Below are positions 52,527 through 60,762 of a stretch of DNA of 64,000 bases, piece by piece. Position 1 is the stretch's first letter, and every line of letters begins with the position of its first letter. The notes below the pieces were generated by a model. That model was given only the letters and a program-made list of their open reading frames with translations, was not told the DNA's origin and did no database searches. Both the position numbers and the translations under genes were made by a program. Origin of the DNA: Massilia sp. BJB1822 (GTDB lineage Bacteria > Pseudomonadota > Gammaproteobacteria > Burkholderiales > Burkholderiaceae_D); assembly GCF_013369485.1 (NCBI RefSeq), contig NZ_JABWEB010000006.1:1-64000 (forward strand). Direction: 5' to 3'.

Positions 52527-53519
52527 TTACTTCGCGCTTTCCTTGTTGATGGCGCCGATCAGGTCTTTGCCGATCCGGTCTTCCATCTGCTTGTGCACCG
52601 GCAGCAGGACCTTGCGCCATTCCGCCGTTTCCTGGGCGCTCAGCGTGTAGATCTGGGTCTTGCCGGCCTTCTTGATGGCTTCCAGCGCCATATCGTTGTC
52701 GCGCTGGGCGATGGCTTTCTCGTAGGTGGTCGCTTCGCGCATCGCGCCTTCCAGCTGGCCGCGCACGTCGGCCGGCAGGCCGTCCCAGAACTTCTTGTTG
52801 ACGATGACGGCATAGCCCAGGTAGCCGTGGTTGGACACGGTCACATGCTTCTGCACCTCATGCATCTTCTGGGTGTACATATTCGATGGCGGATTCTCGG
52901 TGCCGTCCACCACGCCGGTCTGCAAGGCCTGGTAGACCTCGGAGAAGGCCAGCACCTGCGGGTTGGCGCCCAGGGCGCGCATCTGCGCGTCCAGCACCTT
53001 GGAGGACTGGATGCGCAGCTTCTGGCCCTTGAAGTCGGCCGGCATCTTCAGCGGCTTGTTGGCCGACATGACCTTGAAGCCGTTATCCCAGTAAGCCAGG
53101 CCGGTGATGCCCTTGCCTTCCAGCTTTTTCAGCAGGCCTTTGCCGATCGGACCTTCGGTCACGTTGTACAGCGCGGTCTTGGTCGGGAAGATATACGGCA
53201 GGTCGAAGACTTCGAATTCTTTCACGCCCAGCGGGCCGAATTTGGCCAGCGAAGGGGCCAGCATCTGCACCGCGCCCAGCTGCAGGGCTTCCAGCTCTTC
53301 CTTGTCCTTGTACAACTGGCTGTTCGGATACACTTCCACTTTCACGCGGCCATTGGTGGCCTTCTCGGCCAGCTGCTTGAAGCGCTCGGCGGCCTGGCCT
53401 TTCGGCGTATCGGTCGCCACCACGTGGCTGAACTTGATGACGATGGGGGCTTGGGCGAAGGCGTTGGAGGTGATGCAGGCGGCCGCGCTCAACGCGACCA
53501 GGATGGACTTGAGTTTCAT
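52527..53519 (-). CDS. dctP: TRAP transporter substrate-binding protein DctP
   Basis: A 330-residue periplasmic binding protein with signal peptide MKLKSILVALSAAACITSNA. The DctP core is VIKFSHVVATDTPKGQAAER, FKVMSANKPLKMPADFKGQK, LRIQSSKVLDAQ and EVYQALQTGVVDGTENPPSN. The Arg in KLRIQ is the conserved carboxylate ligand of the family. It delivers C4-dicarboxylates (or another organic acid) to DctQM. GGAGA precedes the ATG. It is divergent from the sensor kinase dctS. Confidence 0.95.
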   Translation of the reverse strand: MKLKSILVALSAAACITSNAFAQAPIVIKFSHVVATDTPKGQAAERFKQLAEKATNGRVKVEVYPNSQLYKDKEELEALQLGAVQMLAPSLAKFGPLGVKEFEVFDLPYIFPTKTALYNVTEGPIGKGLLKKLEGKGITGLAYWDNGFKVMSANKPLKMPADFKGQKLRIQSSKVLDAQMRALGANPQVLAFSEVYQALQTGVVDGTENPPSNMYTQKMHEVQKHVTVSNHGYLGYAVIVNKKFWDGLPADVRGQLEGAMREATTYEKAIAQRDNDMALEAIKKAGKTQIYTLSAQETAEWRKVLLPVHKQMEDRIGKDLIGAINKESAK

Positions 53520-53548
53520 GCTGTCTCCACGAATGAAAAAGGGCTGAA

Positions 53549-53578
53549 TTATTATTCTTGCATGTTGATTTTGTCCAA
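53549..53578 (-). promoter_or_regulatory. Probable dctP promoter
   Basis: TTGGAC (complement of 53573-53578) and ATAATA/TAATAA (53549-53555) are 17-18 bp apart on the minus strand, giving a start about 20-25 bp before the dctP ATG. Confidence 0.5.
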
Positions 53579-53597
53579 TGGAAATTTGCATTTCAAC

Positions 53598-53611
53598 TGT
53601 GGTTAACCACA
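53598..53611. promoter_or_regulatory. Perfect palindrome, candidate DctR binding site
   Basis: TGTGGTT-AACCACA is a perfect 14-bp palindrome in the divergent dctP/dctS promoter region. Its centre lies about 60 bp upstream of the predicted dctP start, a usual position for an activator. Confidence 0.55.
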
Positions 53612-53646
53612 ATAGCCCTTGTTTTTAAAATCGTTACGCTCCGAAA

Positions 53647-55671
53647 ATGCCTAATTCCGTCCCCACAGCGTCCAGCCGCCTGCATTTCGCCCATCCGGTG
53701 CGCTGGCTGCTGCCCGTGGTGCTGGTGCTGTTCTTCCTCGCCATCCTGATCTGGCTGCCCTGGCAGGCGCGCCAGATGGAGCGCAGCGAGCGCCAGGAAC
53801 AGCTGATCGCCGACACCTTGTGGGTGGAACAGACCATCCGCTTCCAGCTGGGCCGCCATGAAGAGAGCTTGCGCGGCCTGGGCGGCGAGATCGCCGCCGG
53901 TCAGTTGCACGGCGCGCGCCTGCGGCAACGCCTGGAAAACCTGCTGAAGAACGGCCGCGAGCTGCGCCGCGTGATGTGGGTCGATGCCGAGGGCAAGGTG
54001 CTGGCCTCCAGCGAGGAAGCGCCGCCGGCCTTGGCCAGCCTGTCGCCGGCCTCGCTGGCCGCCGCCGAACGCGCCCGCCTGTCGCGCAATCCCGTCTACG
54101 CCCAGCCCGAAGCCCAGGCCGAGAATCCGGCCGGCCCGCCGGGCGCTATCATGATGGACTTCCACGTGCCCCTGTTCAGCGGCGAGCGCTGGCTGGGCAG
54201 CCTGGTCGCCACCTTCCAGCTCAGCGCCGTGCTGGAAGAGATGGTGCCATGGTGGTTTGCCCAGGACAATCAAATCACCCTGCTCGACCGCGACGACAAG
54301 GTGCTGGCCCAGCGCGCCGCCGCCGGCCCCGGCCACGGCGTCTACACGCACAAGCGCGCGCTCGACCTGCCCGGCACCGTCATCACCCTCGTCACCGACA
54401 GCATCAAGAGCGAACCGCGCCTGCTGCCCAATCTGCTGGTCGGCTCGGTCATCGCGCTGTCGCTGGCGCTGTTATGGAGCCTGCTCGCGCTGTGGGGCCA
54501 CATCTCGCGCCGCCTGGCGGCCGAAGGCGCGCTGCGCCAGCAGATGAGCTTCCGCACGGCGATGGAAAACTCCCTGGTCACCGGCCTGCGCGCGCGCGAC
54601 CTGGAAGGCCGCATCACCTACGTCAATCCGGCCTTCTGCCAGATGGTGGGCTATCCGGCCGAGGAACTGGTGGGCAAGCTGCCGCCCATGCCTTACTGGG
54701 CGCCGGAAGCCATGGCCGAATACCAGGGCCGCCTGGCCAGCGTGCTGGCGGGCGCCGTCACGCCGCAGGTGGAAACCATCTTCCAGCGCGCCGACGGCGA
54801 ACGCGTGCCGGTGCTAATCTTCGAAGCGCCGCTGGTGGACAAGGACGGCCGGCAGACCGGCTGGATGGGTTCCATCCTCGACATCTCGGACCGCAAGCGC
54901 ATCGAAGAGCTGAACCGCGAACACCAGGAAAAGCTGCAGGCCAGCGCGCGCTTGGCCACCATGGGCGAAATCGCCTCCATGCTGGCGCATGAGCTGAACC
55001 AGCCGCTGGCCGCCATTTCCAGCTACACCACGGGCGCCCTGAATCTGCTCAAGCGCAATGCCGAGGAACACAAGCCGGTCGAGGCCACGCTGCTGCGGCC
55101 CGCGCTGGAACAGGCCAGCAGCCAGGCCCAGCGCGCCGGCCAGATCATCCGCAGCGTGCACGAATTCGTCAAAAAGCGCGAGCCGGAACGCCAGGACGTG
55201 AGCCTGGCCTCGATGGTCGACAGCATCCGTGCCCTGATCGAAATGCAGGCGCGCCAGCACTACGTCTCCTTCGTGCTGGACATTCCAGCCGCGCTGCCGT
55301 TGGTGCGCGCCGACCGCGTGATGATCGAGCAGGTGCTGCTGAACCTGACGCGCAACGCTATCGAATCCATGGCCGACGTGCCGCCCGCGCGGCGCGTGCT
55401 GAGCATCGTGGCCGAATACGCGCCCGGCGGCGCGGCGGGGCCGGAGCAGGTGCTGGTGAAAGTCATCGACCGCGGCCACGGCATTCCGCGCGAAGTGGCC
55501 GAGCGCCTGTTCTCGGCCTTCTTCAGCACCAAGGCCGAAGGCATGGGCATGGGCTTGAACATCTGCCGCACCGCCATCGAATTCCACGGCGGCACGCTGG
55601 AACACGGCGACAACCCGCAAGGCGGTACCATATTCACATTTACACTGCCGGCATCGACCGCAGGACACTGA
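53647..55671 (+). CDS. dctS: C4-dicarboxylate-type sensor histidine kinase (DctS-like)
   Basis: A 674-residue membrane kinase. TM1 (about 22-42) and TM2 (about 260-282) flank a periplasmic double-PAS-like sensor. A cytoplasmic PAS (about 300-425; VTGLRARDLEGRITYVNPAF) follows, then the HisKA domain (LAHELNQPLAAISSYT with the phosphorylated His), and the ATPase domain with N box (LLNLTRNAIESM) and G boxes (DRGHGIP, GMGMGLNICR). It should sense an organic acid and phosphorylate the response regulator encoded 14 nt downstream. The gene symbol rests on context. Confidence 0.9.
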   Translation: MPNSVPTASSRLHFAHPVRWLLPVVLVLFFLAILIWLPWQARQMERSERQEQLIADTLWVEQTIRFQLGRHEESLRGLGGEIAAGQLHGARLRQRLENLLKNGRELRRVMWVDAEGKVLASSEEAPPALASLSPASLAAAERARLSRNPVYAQPEAQAENPAGPPGAIMMDFHVPLFSGERWLGSLVATFQLSAVLEEMVPWWFAQDNQITLLDRDDKVLAQRAAAGPGHGVYTHKRALDLPGTVITLVTDSIKSEPRLLPNLLVGSVIALSLALLWSLLALWGHISRRLAAEGALRQQMSFRTAMENSLVTGLRARDLEGRITYVNPAFCQMVGYPAEELVGKLPPMPYWAPEAMAEYQGRLASVLAGAVTPQVETIFQRADGERVPVLIFEAPLVDKDGRQTGWMGSILDISDRKRIEELNREHQEKLQASARLATMGEIASMLAHELNQPLAAISSYTTGALNLLKRNAEEHKPVEATLLRPALEQASSQAQRAGQIIRSVHEFVKKREPERQDVSLASMVDSIRALIEMQARQHYVSFVLDIPAALPLVRADRVMIEQVLLNLTRNAIESMADVPPARRVLSIVAEYAPGGAAGPEQVLVKVIDRGHGIPREVAERLFSAFFSTKAEGMGMGLNICRTAIEFHGGTLEHGDNPQGGTIFTFTLPASTAGH

Positions 55672-55684
55672 ACGAGGGGACACA

Positions 55685-56272
55685 ATGCTGCATATAGTTG
55701 ACGACGAAGAGGTGGTGCGCGATTCCCTGTCCTGGCTGGCCAGTTCGCGCGGCATCGCCGCCACCGCCTACGCCAGCGTGGCCGATTTCCTGGCCTACGC
55801 CGCCGCCGGCCAGTTCGACGTCGACGGCGACTGCGTGCTGCTCGACGTGCGCATGCCCGAAATGAACGGCATCGCCGTCTTCGACCAGTTGGCCGCGCGC
55901 GGCCTGACCCAGCGCCTGCCCGTGATCTTCCTCACCGGCCACGGCGACGTGCCGATGGCCGTCGACGCCCTCAAGCGCGGCGCCTTCGACTTCTGCGAAA
56001 AGCCCTTCAACGACAACCAGCTGATGGACCGCGTGCAGGAAGGCCTGGCCGCCGCCCGCCACGCCAGCGCCGCCGACGCCGTGCGCGCCCGCCTCGCCAC
56101 CCTGTCCACGCGCGAACGCGAAGTACTGGACCTGATCCTGGCCGGCAAGATGAACAAGGTCGTGGCCGACGAACTGGGCATCAGCATGCGCACGGTCGAA
56201 GTCCACCGCGCCCACATCTTCGACAAGATGCAGGTCAAGACGGCGGTGGAGCTGGCGGGTTTGCTGAAATAG
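55685..56272 (+). CDS. dctR: FixJ/NarL-type response regulator (DctR-like)
   Basis: A 195-residue two-domain regulator. Receiver: HIVDDEEVVRDSLS with the acidic pair, phospho-Asp in CVLLDVRMPEMNG, Thr in FLTGHGDVPMAV, Lys in FCEKPFNDNQL. Output: LuxR-type helix-turn-helix (LSTREREVLDLILAGKMNKV, then SMRTVEVHRAHIFDKM). It probably activates dctPQM through the palindrome at 53598. Confidence 0.92.
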   Translation: MLHIVDDEEVVRDSLSWLASSRGIAATAYASVADFLAYAAAGQFDVDGDCVLLDVRMPEMNGIAVFDQLAARGLTQRLPVIFLTGHGDVPMAVDALKRGAFDFCEKPFNDNQLMDRVQEGLAAARHASAADAVRARLATLSTREREVLDLILAGKMNKVVADELGISMRTVEVHRAHIFDKMQVKTAVELAGLLK

Positions 56273-56278
56273 GCTCGT

Positions 56279-56698
56279 TTATTCGGCAAACATGCCGACA
56301 TCAAATGGGCCATACCATTTGATAGAGCCGGTCATGCTTTGAAAATCCCGGAAATATACCTGCCTGCGCGATATATCCATATACAATGCCCTGAAGGTAT
56401 TATCCAGGCGCCATCTGGACGCAAGCAGCGCCGTATTCGGAGGAGCCGGGTCGGTTTTTCCAGGAGCTGCTTTCGACAACCATACGGCATCATCGTTGCG
56501 GTCAATTTCCTTTTCAAATGCGGCGCTGTAGATAAACATCTTGTTTATCTGATCGCCATCCAGCCCAAACCGCTCCTTATCGATCGGCAGCTTATCGCAT
56601 AGCAATTCACCCGATGGGTTTTTCACATCCTGCTCGCATTGCGCATGCACCGAAAAAGGAGCAAGAAACAAAAGAGTGGCAAAAAATAGGATTTTCAT
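56279..56698 (-). CDS. Small exported protein of unknown function
   Basis: A 139-residue protein with signal peptide MKILFFATLLFLAPFSVHA and a mature part of about 120 residues. It contains two Cys near the mature N-terminus and a C-terminal SMTGSIKWYGPFDVGMF. Composition is less GC-rich than the neighbours. It lies 8 nt after the next gene on the same strand, so the two are co-transcribed. No family recognised; an inhibitor or immunity role is only a guess. Confidence 0.6.
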   Translation of the reverse strand: MKILFFATLLFLAPFSVHAQCEQDVKNPSGELLCDKLPIDKERFGLDGDQINKMFIYSAAFEKEIDRNDDAVWLSKAAPGKTDPAPPNTALLASRWRLDNTFRALYMDISRRQVYFRDFQSMTGSIKWYGPFDVGMFAE

Positions 56699-56706
56699 TT
56701 TAAAAC

Positions 56707-57165
56707 TTATCGCGGATATTCGATATGTTCATAAAATTCAGTTTCGCCCCTGAAGCTCTTATAAATATCCACGCCGTCCTTGCTGACCGTCATGATCACG
56801 CTTGGGCCTTGCTCATTCCGGCCGTTTACGGTTGCCTCAGAAGCGAAGACGAAGGTGTGGTTATCGTCAGGCGCCGTCGCATGGTAAATCGAATGTTTGA
56901 CGCCCTCCTCGGTGATGAACACATCATAACTGGTCGAAGCCCCATCGCCTTGGATGGTAACGGATTCAGAAACAAAGACCGCAAAATCGTCAAGCGAGCT
57001 GAAACGACTCTCGAAATCATTGGAGATTGGCTCCCAAGAAAACTCCATCCCGCCCAACCCCTCCAGCGGCGGCAATGGCTCCATCGTTTCCAGGCCGGGC
57101 GAGAACAGCATCAAATGCGGGGCATGCTCATCCTGAACGCCAACAATACTAATAGGTAAAGACAT
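56707..57165 (-). CDS. Uncharacterised cytoplasmic protein, paired with a small exported protein
   Basis: A 152-residue acidic protein starting MSLPISIVGVQDEHAPHLML. AGGAG precedes the ATG at 57165; longer extensions were rejected. A PLPPLEGLGGMEFSWEPISN segment and a beta-rich C-terminal half are visible. No motif known to me fits. A long perfect palindrome lies directly upstream, overlapping the Shine-Dalgarno edge. Function unknown. Confidence 0.55.
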   Translation of the reverse strand: MSLPISIVGVQDEHAPHLMLFSPGLETMEPLPPLEGLGGMEFSWEPISNDFESRFSSLDDFAVFVSESVTIQGDGASTSYDVFITEEGVKHSIYHATAPDDNHTFVFASEATVNGRNEQGPSVIMTVSKDGVDIYKSFRGETEFYEHIEYPR

Positions 57166-57174
57166 GTAAACTCC

Positions 57175-57220
57175 TAAAATCAGTTTCCCCAAAAAGGATT
57201 TTTTGGGGAAACTGATTTTA
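57175..57220. repeat. 21-bp perfect palindrome just before the small-gene pair
   Basis: 57175-57195 and 57200-57220 are exact complements with a 4-nt loop (TAAAATCAGTTTCCCC... against its complement). On the minus strand the hairpin ends next to the AGGAG of the gene at 57165. It differs in sequence from the GTGTCC repeat family. It could be a terminator for incoming transcription, a translation-control hairpin or a mobile-element end. Confidence 0.7.
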
Positions 57221-57342
57221 ATTTACAAAATCTTTATAAAAATCAATAAATGTAACAACCCGGCAATACGAAGGGTTATTTCCAGCTTAACTTTTGAAAA
57301 AGCAAAGGCAAACAGCCGCATCTGCCCTTGCTTCGCAAACGC

Positions 57343-58338
57343 TTATTTGATCGGCAGGGCGATCGGGCGCATCGGGGCGGCGTCGGCGCCGCGCAGCTTC
57401 AGCGACGCGCCGATGAAGGCGAACTGGTAGACCTTGTCGCGCGCCAGGCCTTCCAGGTTCACCAGCTCCATGATGGGCACGCCGTGCTCGGCCAGCAGAT
57501 AGGTGTGCAGCGGGATGTAGTTATCCTTGACTTCGGACGGGAAGGTCTCGAAGCTCAGATTGTCCGCGCCCACTACCATGGCGCCCTTGTCTTCCACCAG
57601 GAAGCGCGCCGCGTCCAGGCCCATGCCGGGCGGATTGGCCATGTATTCCTGCGCCTTCTCGTACTGCTGCATGCGGCCGGTGCGGATCAGCACCACATCG
57701 CCTTTTTCCAGCGCCACCTTCTGCTTGGCCAGCGCATCGACCAGATCCTGGCGCGTGATGCGGTAAGCATCCGGCAGCATGCTCACGCCCTTGGCGGCGG
57801 CCACGTCGATCATCACGCCGCGGGCGATGATGGGCGGCAGCTTCTCGGCGCCGGTCACGTCCCAGCCGCGGTCGCCCAGGTGCTCGGAGGCCTTGAAGCC
57901 GTTATAGATCTTGCCGTTCAGGCCGAAGTGGTTGAGGGCGTCGATGTGGGTGCCCATATGGGAATACATGGAGATGGCGGCGCCCGTGTAGCTGACGTGC
58001 TCGTTCATCTTCTTGCCCGTGCCCATGGGGTCGGACACGCCATTGCCGTGCGGCGTATGCGTCATCCACATCAGGTAGGGCGGATCGCCGGCCGCCTGCC
58101 AGCTCGGCATGCCGACGAAGTAATCCACCGACAGGTCATACGCCGCGCCGCCCGTGACGCGCGCCATGATGGCGGCGCGCGACGCCGGCGTGACCAGGTT
58201 CAGGCGGCCGATCTCGTCCTTCGGCCCCCAGGGGCTGATGCCGACGTCGGCAGCCTGCGCTGCGCCTTGGCCCAGCACGCCTGCGCCCAGCAGCGCCAGC
58301 ACCGCCGCCACGCGGCGCATACGAATCGATTTGCTCAT
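57343..58338 (-). CDS. Exported cyclase-family (kynurenine-formamidase-like) hydrolase
   Basis: A 331-residue protein with a signal peptide (RMRRVAAVLALLGAGVLGQG, ending AQA-AD). The cyclase/formamidase metal motif HMGTHIDALNHFG is mid-chain, and a GDVVLIRTGRM segment follows. Relatives hydrolyse arylformamides or lactams with manganese or zinc. The substrate is unknown; export to the periplasm is unusual for kynurenine formamidases. It is divergent from a LysR regulator. Confidence 0.85.
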   Translation of the reverse strand: MSKSIRMRRVAAVLALLGAGVLGQGAAQAADVGISPWGPKDEIGRLNLVTPASRAAIMARVTGGAAYDLSVDYFVGMPSWQAAGDPPYLMWMTHTPHGNGVSDPMGTGKKMNEHVSYTGAAISMYSHMGTHIDALNHFGLNGKIYNGFKASEHLGDRGWDVTGAEKLPPIIARGVMIDVAAAKGVSMLPDAYRITRQDLVDALAKQKVALEKGDVVLIRTGRMQQYEKAQEYMANPPGMGLDAARFLVEDKGAMVVGADNLSFETFPSEVKDNYIPLHTYLLAEHGVPIMELVNLEGLARDKVYQFAFIGASLKLRGADAAPMRPIALPIK

Positions 58339-58438
58339 CTTGTTTCCTTTCTGGTTGAGATAGACGAGAGCTTATTCAATTCTCCGGATAAAATAATCAG
58401 CAATTCAGCACATACATATTTCACTCACGGGACACAAT

Positions 58439-59332
58439 GTGGATTTATTGAACGCCATGCAATCCTTCCGCCGCGTGGTCGAGCTCAGCAGCTTCAACAA
58501 GGCGGCGGCCGAGCTGGGCCTGTCGCCGGCCGGCATCGGCAAGCAGGTGCGCTGGCTCGAGCAGCGCCTGAACGCCGTGCTGCTGTCGCGCACCACGCGC
58601 ACCATGCGCCTGACCGACACCGGCCACGCCTACTACCAGGAATGCTGCCGCCTGCTCGACGAGCTGGACAGCCTGGAACGCGCCACCGCCGCCGACAGCG
58701 TGGAGCTGAGCGGGCGGCTGCGCCTGAACGCGCCGCTCTCCTTCAGCGTGGCCGTGCTGGGGCCGCTGCTGGCGCGCTTCATGGCTGCCTATCCCCAACT
58801 GAAGGTCGAGCTGACCTTGACCGACCGCCTGCTCGACGTGGTCTCGGAAGGCTTCGACCTGTCGCTGCGCGTGCGCACCGCCCTGCCCGACTCCTCGCTG
58901 GTGGCGCGGCCGCTAGGCAAGGTCGAACAGTTGATCTGCGCCGCCCCCGCCTATCTGGCGGCGCGCGGCACGCCGGCCACACCGGCCGAGCTGGCGCAGC
59001 ACGACTGTCTGGCTTACCGCCTGGCCGAGATGCCGGGGCGCTGGGCGCTGCGCGGTCCCGAGGGCGAAACCCTGGTCGCGCTGCCGGTACGCTTCTCGGC
59101 CGACAACAGCCTGATGCTGGCCCAGATGCTGGCAGCCGGCGCGGGCATCGGCACCCTGCCCTCCTTTGTCGCCCGGCCGCTGCTGGACGAAGGCCGCCTG
59201 CGCACCGTGCTGCCCGGCTACAGCCTGGCGGCGCGCACCGCCTACGCCGTCTATCCCAGCAACCGCCACCTGCCGCGCAAGGTGCGCGTGCTGCTCGATT
59301 TCCTGGCCGAAGAATTGCCTGCCTTGCTGTAA
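58439..59332 (+). CDS. LysR-family regulator
   Basis: A 297-residue LysR regulator with N-terminal helix-turn-helix (SFNKAAAELGLSPAGIGKQV) and effector domain. The start codon is GTG (VDLLNAMQSF). It is divergent from the cyclase-family gene, 100 bp away, and is its probable regulator. Confidence 0.88.
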   Translation: MDLLNAMQSFRRVVELSSFNKAAAELGLSPAGIGKQVRWLEQRLNAVLLSRTTRTMRLTDTGHAYYQECCRLLDELDSLERATAADSVELSGRLRLNAPLSFSVAVLGPLLARFMAAYPQLKVELTLTDRLLDVVSEGFDLSLRVRTALPDSSLVARPLGKVEQLICAAPAYLAARGTPATPAELAQHDCLAYRLAEMPGRWALRGPEGETLVALPVRFSADNSLMLAQMLAAGAGIGTLPSFVARPLLDEGRLRTVLPGYSLAARTAYAVYPSNRHLPRKVRVLLDFLAEELPALL

Positions 59333-59344
59333 AAAAGCATTTGC

Positions 59345-59356
59345 ATAAGCGCTTAT
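59345..59356. promoter_or_regulatory. Palindrome upstream of marR
   Basis: ATAAGC-GCTTAT is a perfect 12-bp palindrome 20 bp before the marR ATG, in the position of an autorepression site. Confidence 0.55.
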
Positions 59357-59375
59357 ATATTGTTAGGATGGCTCC

Positions 59376-59837
59376 ATGAAACCAGGACTCGGAACCCAGT
59401 TGCGCCACCTGATCGAGCTGCTCGACGGCGCCGTGCAAGCCGTCTATGAAGAAGCGGGCATCGACTACCGCCCGCGCTACACGCCGGTGATGCGCGCCCT
59501 GCAAGCGCACGGCAGTTGCAGCATCGGCCAGATCGCCGAAGCGGCCGGCATCACCCAGCCGGCCGCCACCCAGACGGTGGCGCTGATGCAGAAGGCGGGG
59601 CTGGTGACGGCTGCGCCCGGCGCGACGGACGCACGGCAAAAGCGCATCCAGTTCAGCGCCACGGGCCTGGCCCTGCTGCCCCAGCTGGAGCAATGCTGGC
59701 GCGCCACGGCCGCCGCCGCCGACAGCCTGGACCAGGATCTGTCCTACCCCTTATCCACCGCCCTGGCCGACGCCATCGCGGCCCTCGAACGCCAAAGTTT
59801 CGGCGAGCGCATACGCCAGGCCCGCAGCAAGCAATAA
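59376..59837 (+). CDS. MarR-family regulator
   Basis: A 153-residue MarR protein with the winged helix (SCSIGQIAEAAGITQPAATQ, then TVALMQKAGLV) and the DAR-K wing (GATDARQKRIQ). AGGA precedes the ATG. It is followed 19 nt later by a CPBP protease gene in the same orientation; both probably share one promoter under the palindrome at 59345. Confidence 0.88.
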   Translation: MKPGLGTQLRHLIELLDGAVQAVYEEAGIDYRPRYTPVMRALQAHGSCSIGQIAEAAGITQPAATQTVALMQKAGLVTAAPGATDARQKRIQFSATGLALLPQLEQCWRATAAAADSLDQDLSYPLSTALADAIAALERQSFGERIRQARSKQ

Positions 59838-59856
59838 CAACACACAAGGAGGCTTT

Positions 59857-60717
59857 ATGAACACCGCGCAGCAAACCGTGATGCCCATTCCCACCTTCCG
59901 CCACCGCATGCTGGCCAAGCCGCTGGTGCGCGGCATCGTAGCCGCCCTCGCCGTCATCGTGCCGCTGGCCGCCGCGCTGATACTGTCCGAAGCCATCGCC
60001 CCCAAGCATCTGCGCGTGATCTGGCCGAATCTGCTGGCCATGCTGGCTTGCCTGGCCGGCTACAGTTTCTATGTGCGCCGCGTGGAAAAACGGCCGCTGC
60101 TGGAATTATCGGGACCGGGCGCGCTCGGCGAAACCCTGGCCGGCGCCGGTCTCGGCCTGCTGCTCAGCCTGGGCGCGCTGCTGCCGCTGTGGCTGCTCAG
60201 CGTCTACCAGGTGCAGGGGGTGAATGCCTGGACCGTGCTGCTCAAGCCCGCGGCAGGCATGGCCCTGGTCGCCGTGTTTGAAGAGCTGCTGTGCCGCGCC
60301 ATCCTGTTCCGCCTGGTCGAAAAATCCTGGGGCACGCGCACCGCGCTGATCGTCTCCCTGCTGTTCTTCATCGTCGCTCACCTGCCCAACGAGCACATCA
60401 GCGCCATCGGCGTGCTCAACACCGGCATGGCCGGCATCGGCCTGAGCGCCGCCTATATGGTGACGCGCCGCCTGTGGCTGCCGATCGGCCTGCACTTCGT
60501 GTGGAACTACCTGTTCGACGCCGTCTTCTCGATCCCCGTTTCCGGCCAGCCTGCCAAAGGCCTGCTGCAAGGCGCCATGCACGGCCCCGAATGGCTGAGC
60601 GGCGGCGCCTACGGCATTGAAGCGTCCGTGCTGACGCTGCTGGTCTGGAGCCTCGCCAGCCTCGTCCTGCTGCGCCTGGCCCAGCAGCGCGGCCACATCG
60701 CTCCCCGCCCCCGCTGA
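59857..60717 (+). CDS. CPBP-family intramembrane metalloprotease
   Basis: A 286-residue integral membrane protein with the CPBP (Abi/CAAX protease) motifs: EELLCRAILFR, then the HL of FIVAHLPNEH, then HFVWNYLFDAV. The Glu pair and the two His are the catalytic and metal residues of the family. About seven transmembrane helices. AAGGAGG precedes the ATG. Substrate unknown. The stop codon lies inside a palindromic repeat. Confidence 0.88.
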   Translation: MNTAQQTVMPIPTFRHRMLAKPLVRGIVAALAVIVPLAAALILSEAIAPKHLRVIWPNLLAMLACLAGYSFYVRRVEKRPLLELSGPGALGETLAGAGLGLLLSLGALLPLWLLSVYQVQGVNAWTVLLKPAAGMALVAVFEELLCRAILFRLVEKSWGTRTALIVSLLFFIVAHLPNEHISAIGVLNTGMAGIGLSAAYMVTRRLWLPIGLHFVWNYLFDAVFSIPVSGQPAKGLLQGAMHGPEWLSGGAYGIEASVLTLLVWSLASLVLLRLAQQRGHIAPRPR

Positions 60718-60762
60718 GCCTGTGTCCACCTTGGTGCCTGGCCAAGGGGACACAGGCTCAGC
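60713..60762. repeat. Palindromic repeat containing both convergent stop codons
   Basis: GCTGAGCCTGTGTCC (60713-60727) and GGACACAGGCTCAGC (60748-60762) are exact complements with TTGGTGCCTGGCCAA between them. The left arm contains the stop of the CPBP gene (60715-60717) and the right arm contains the stop of queG (60758-60760). Confidence 0.85.
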
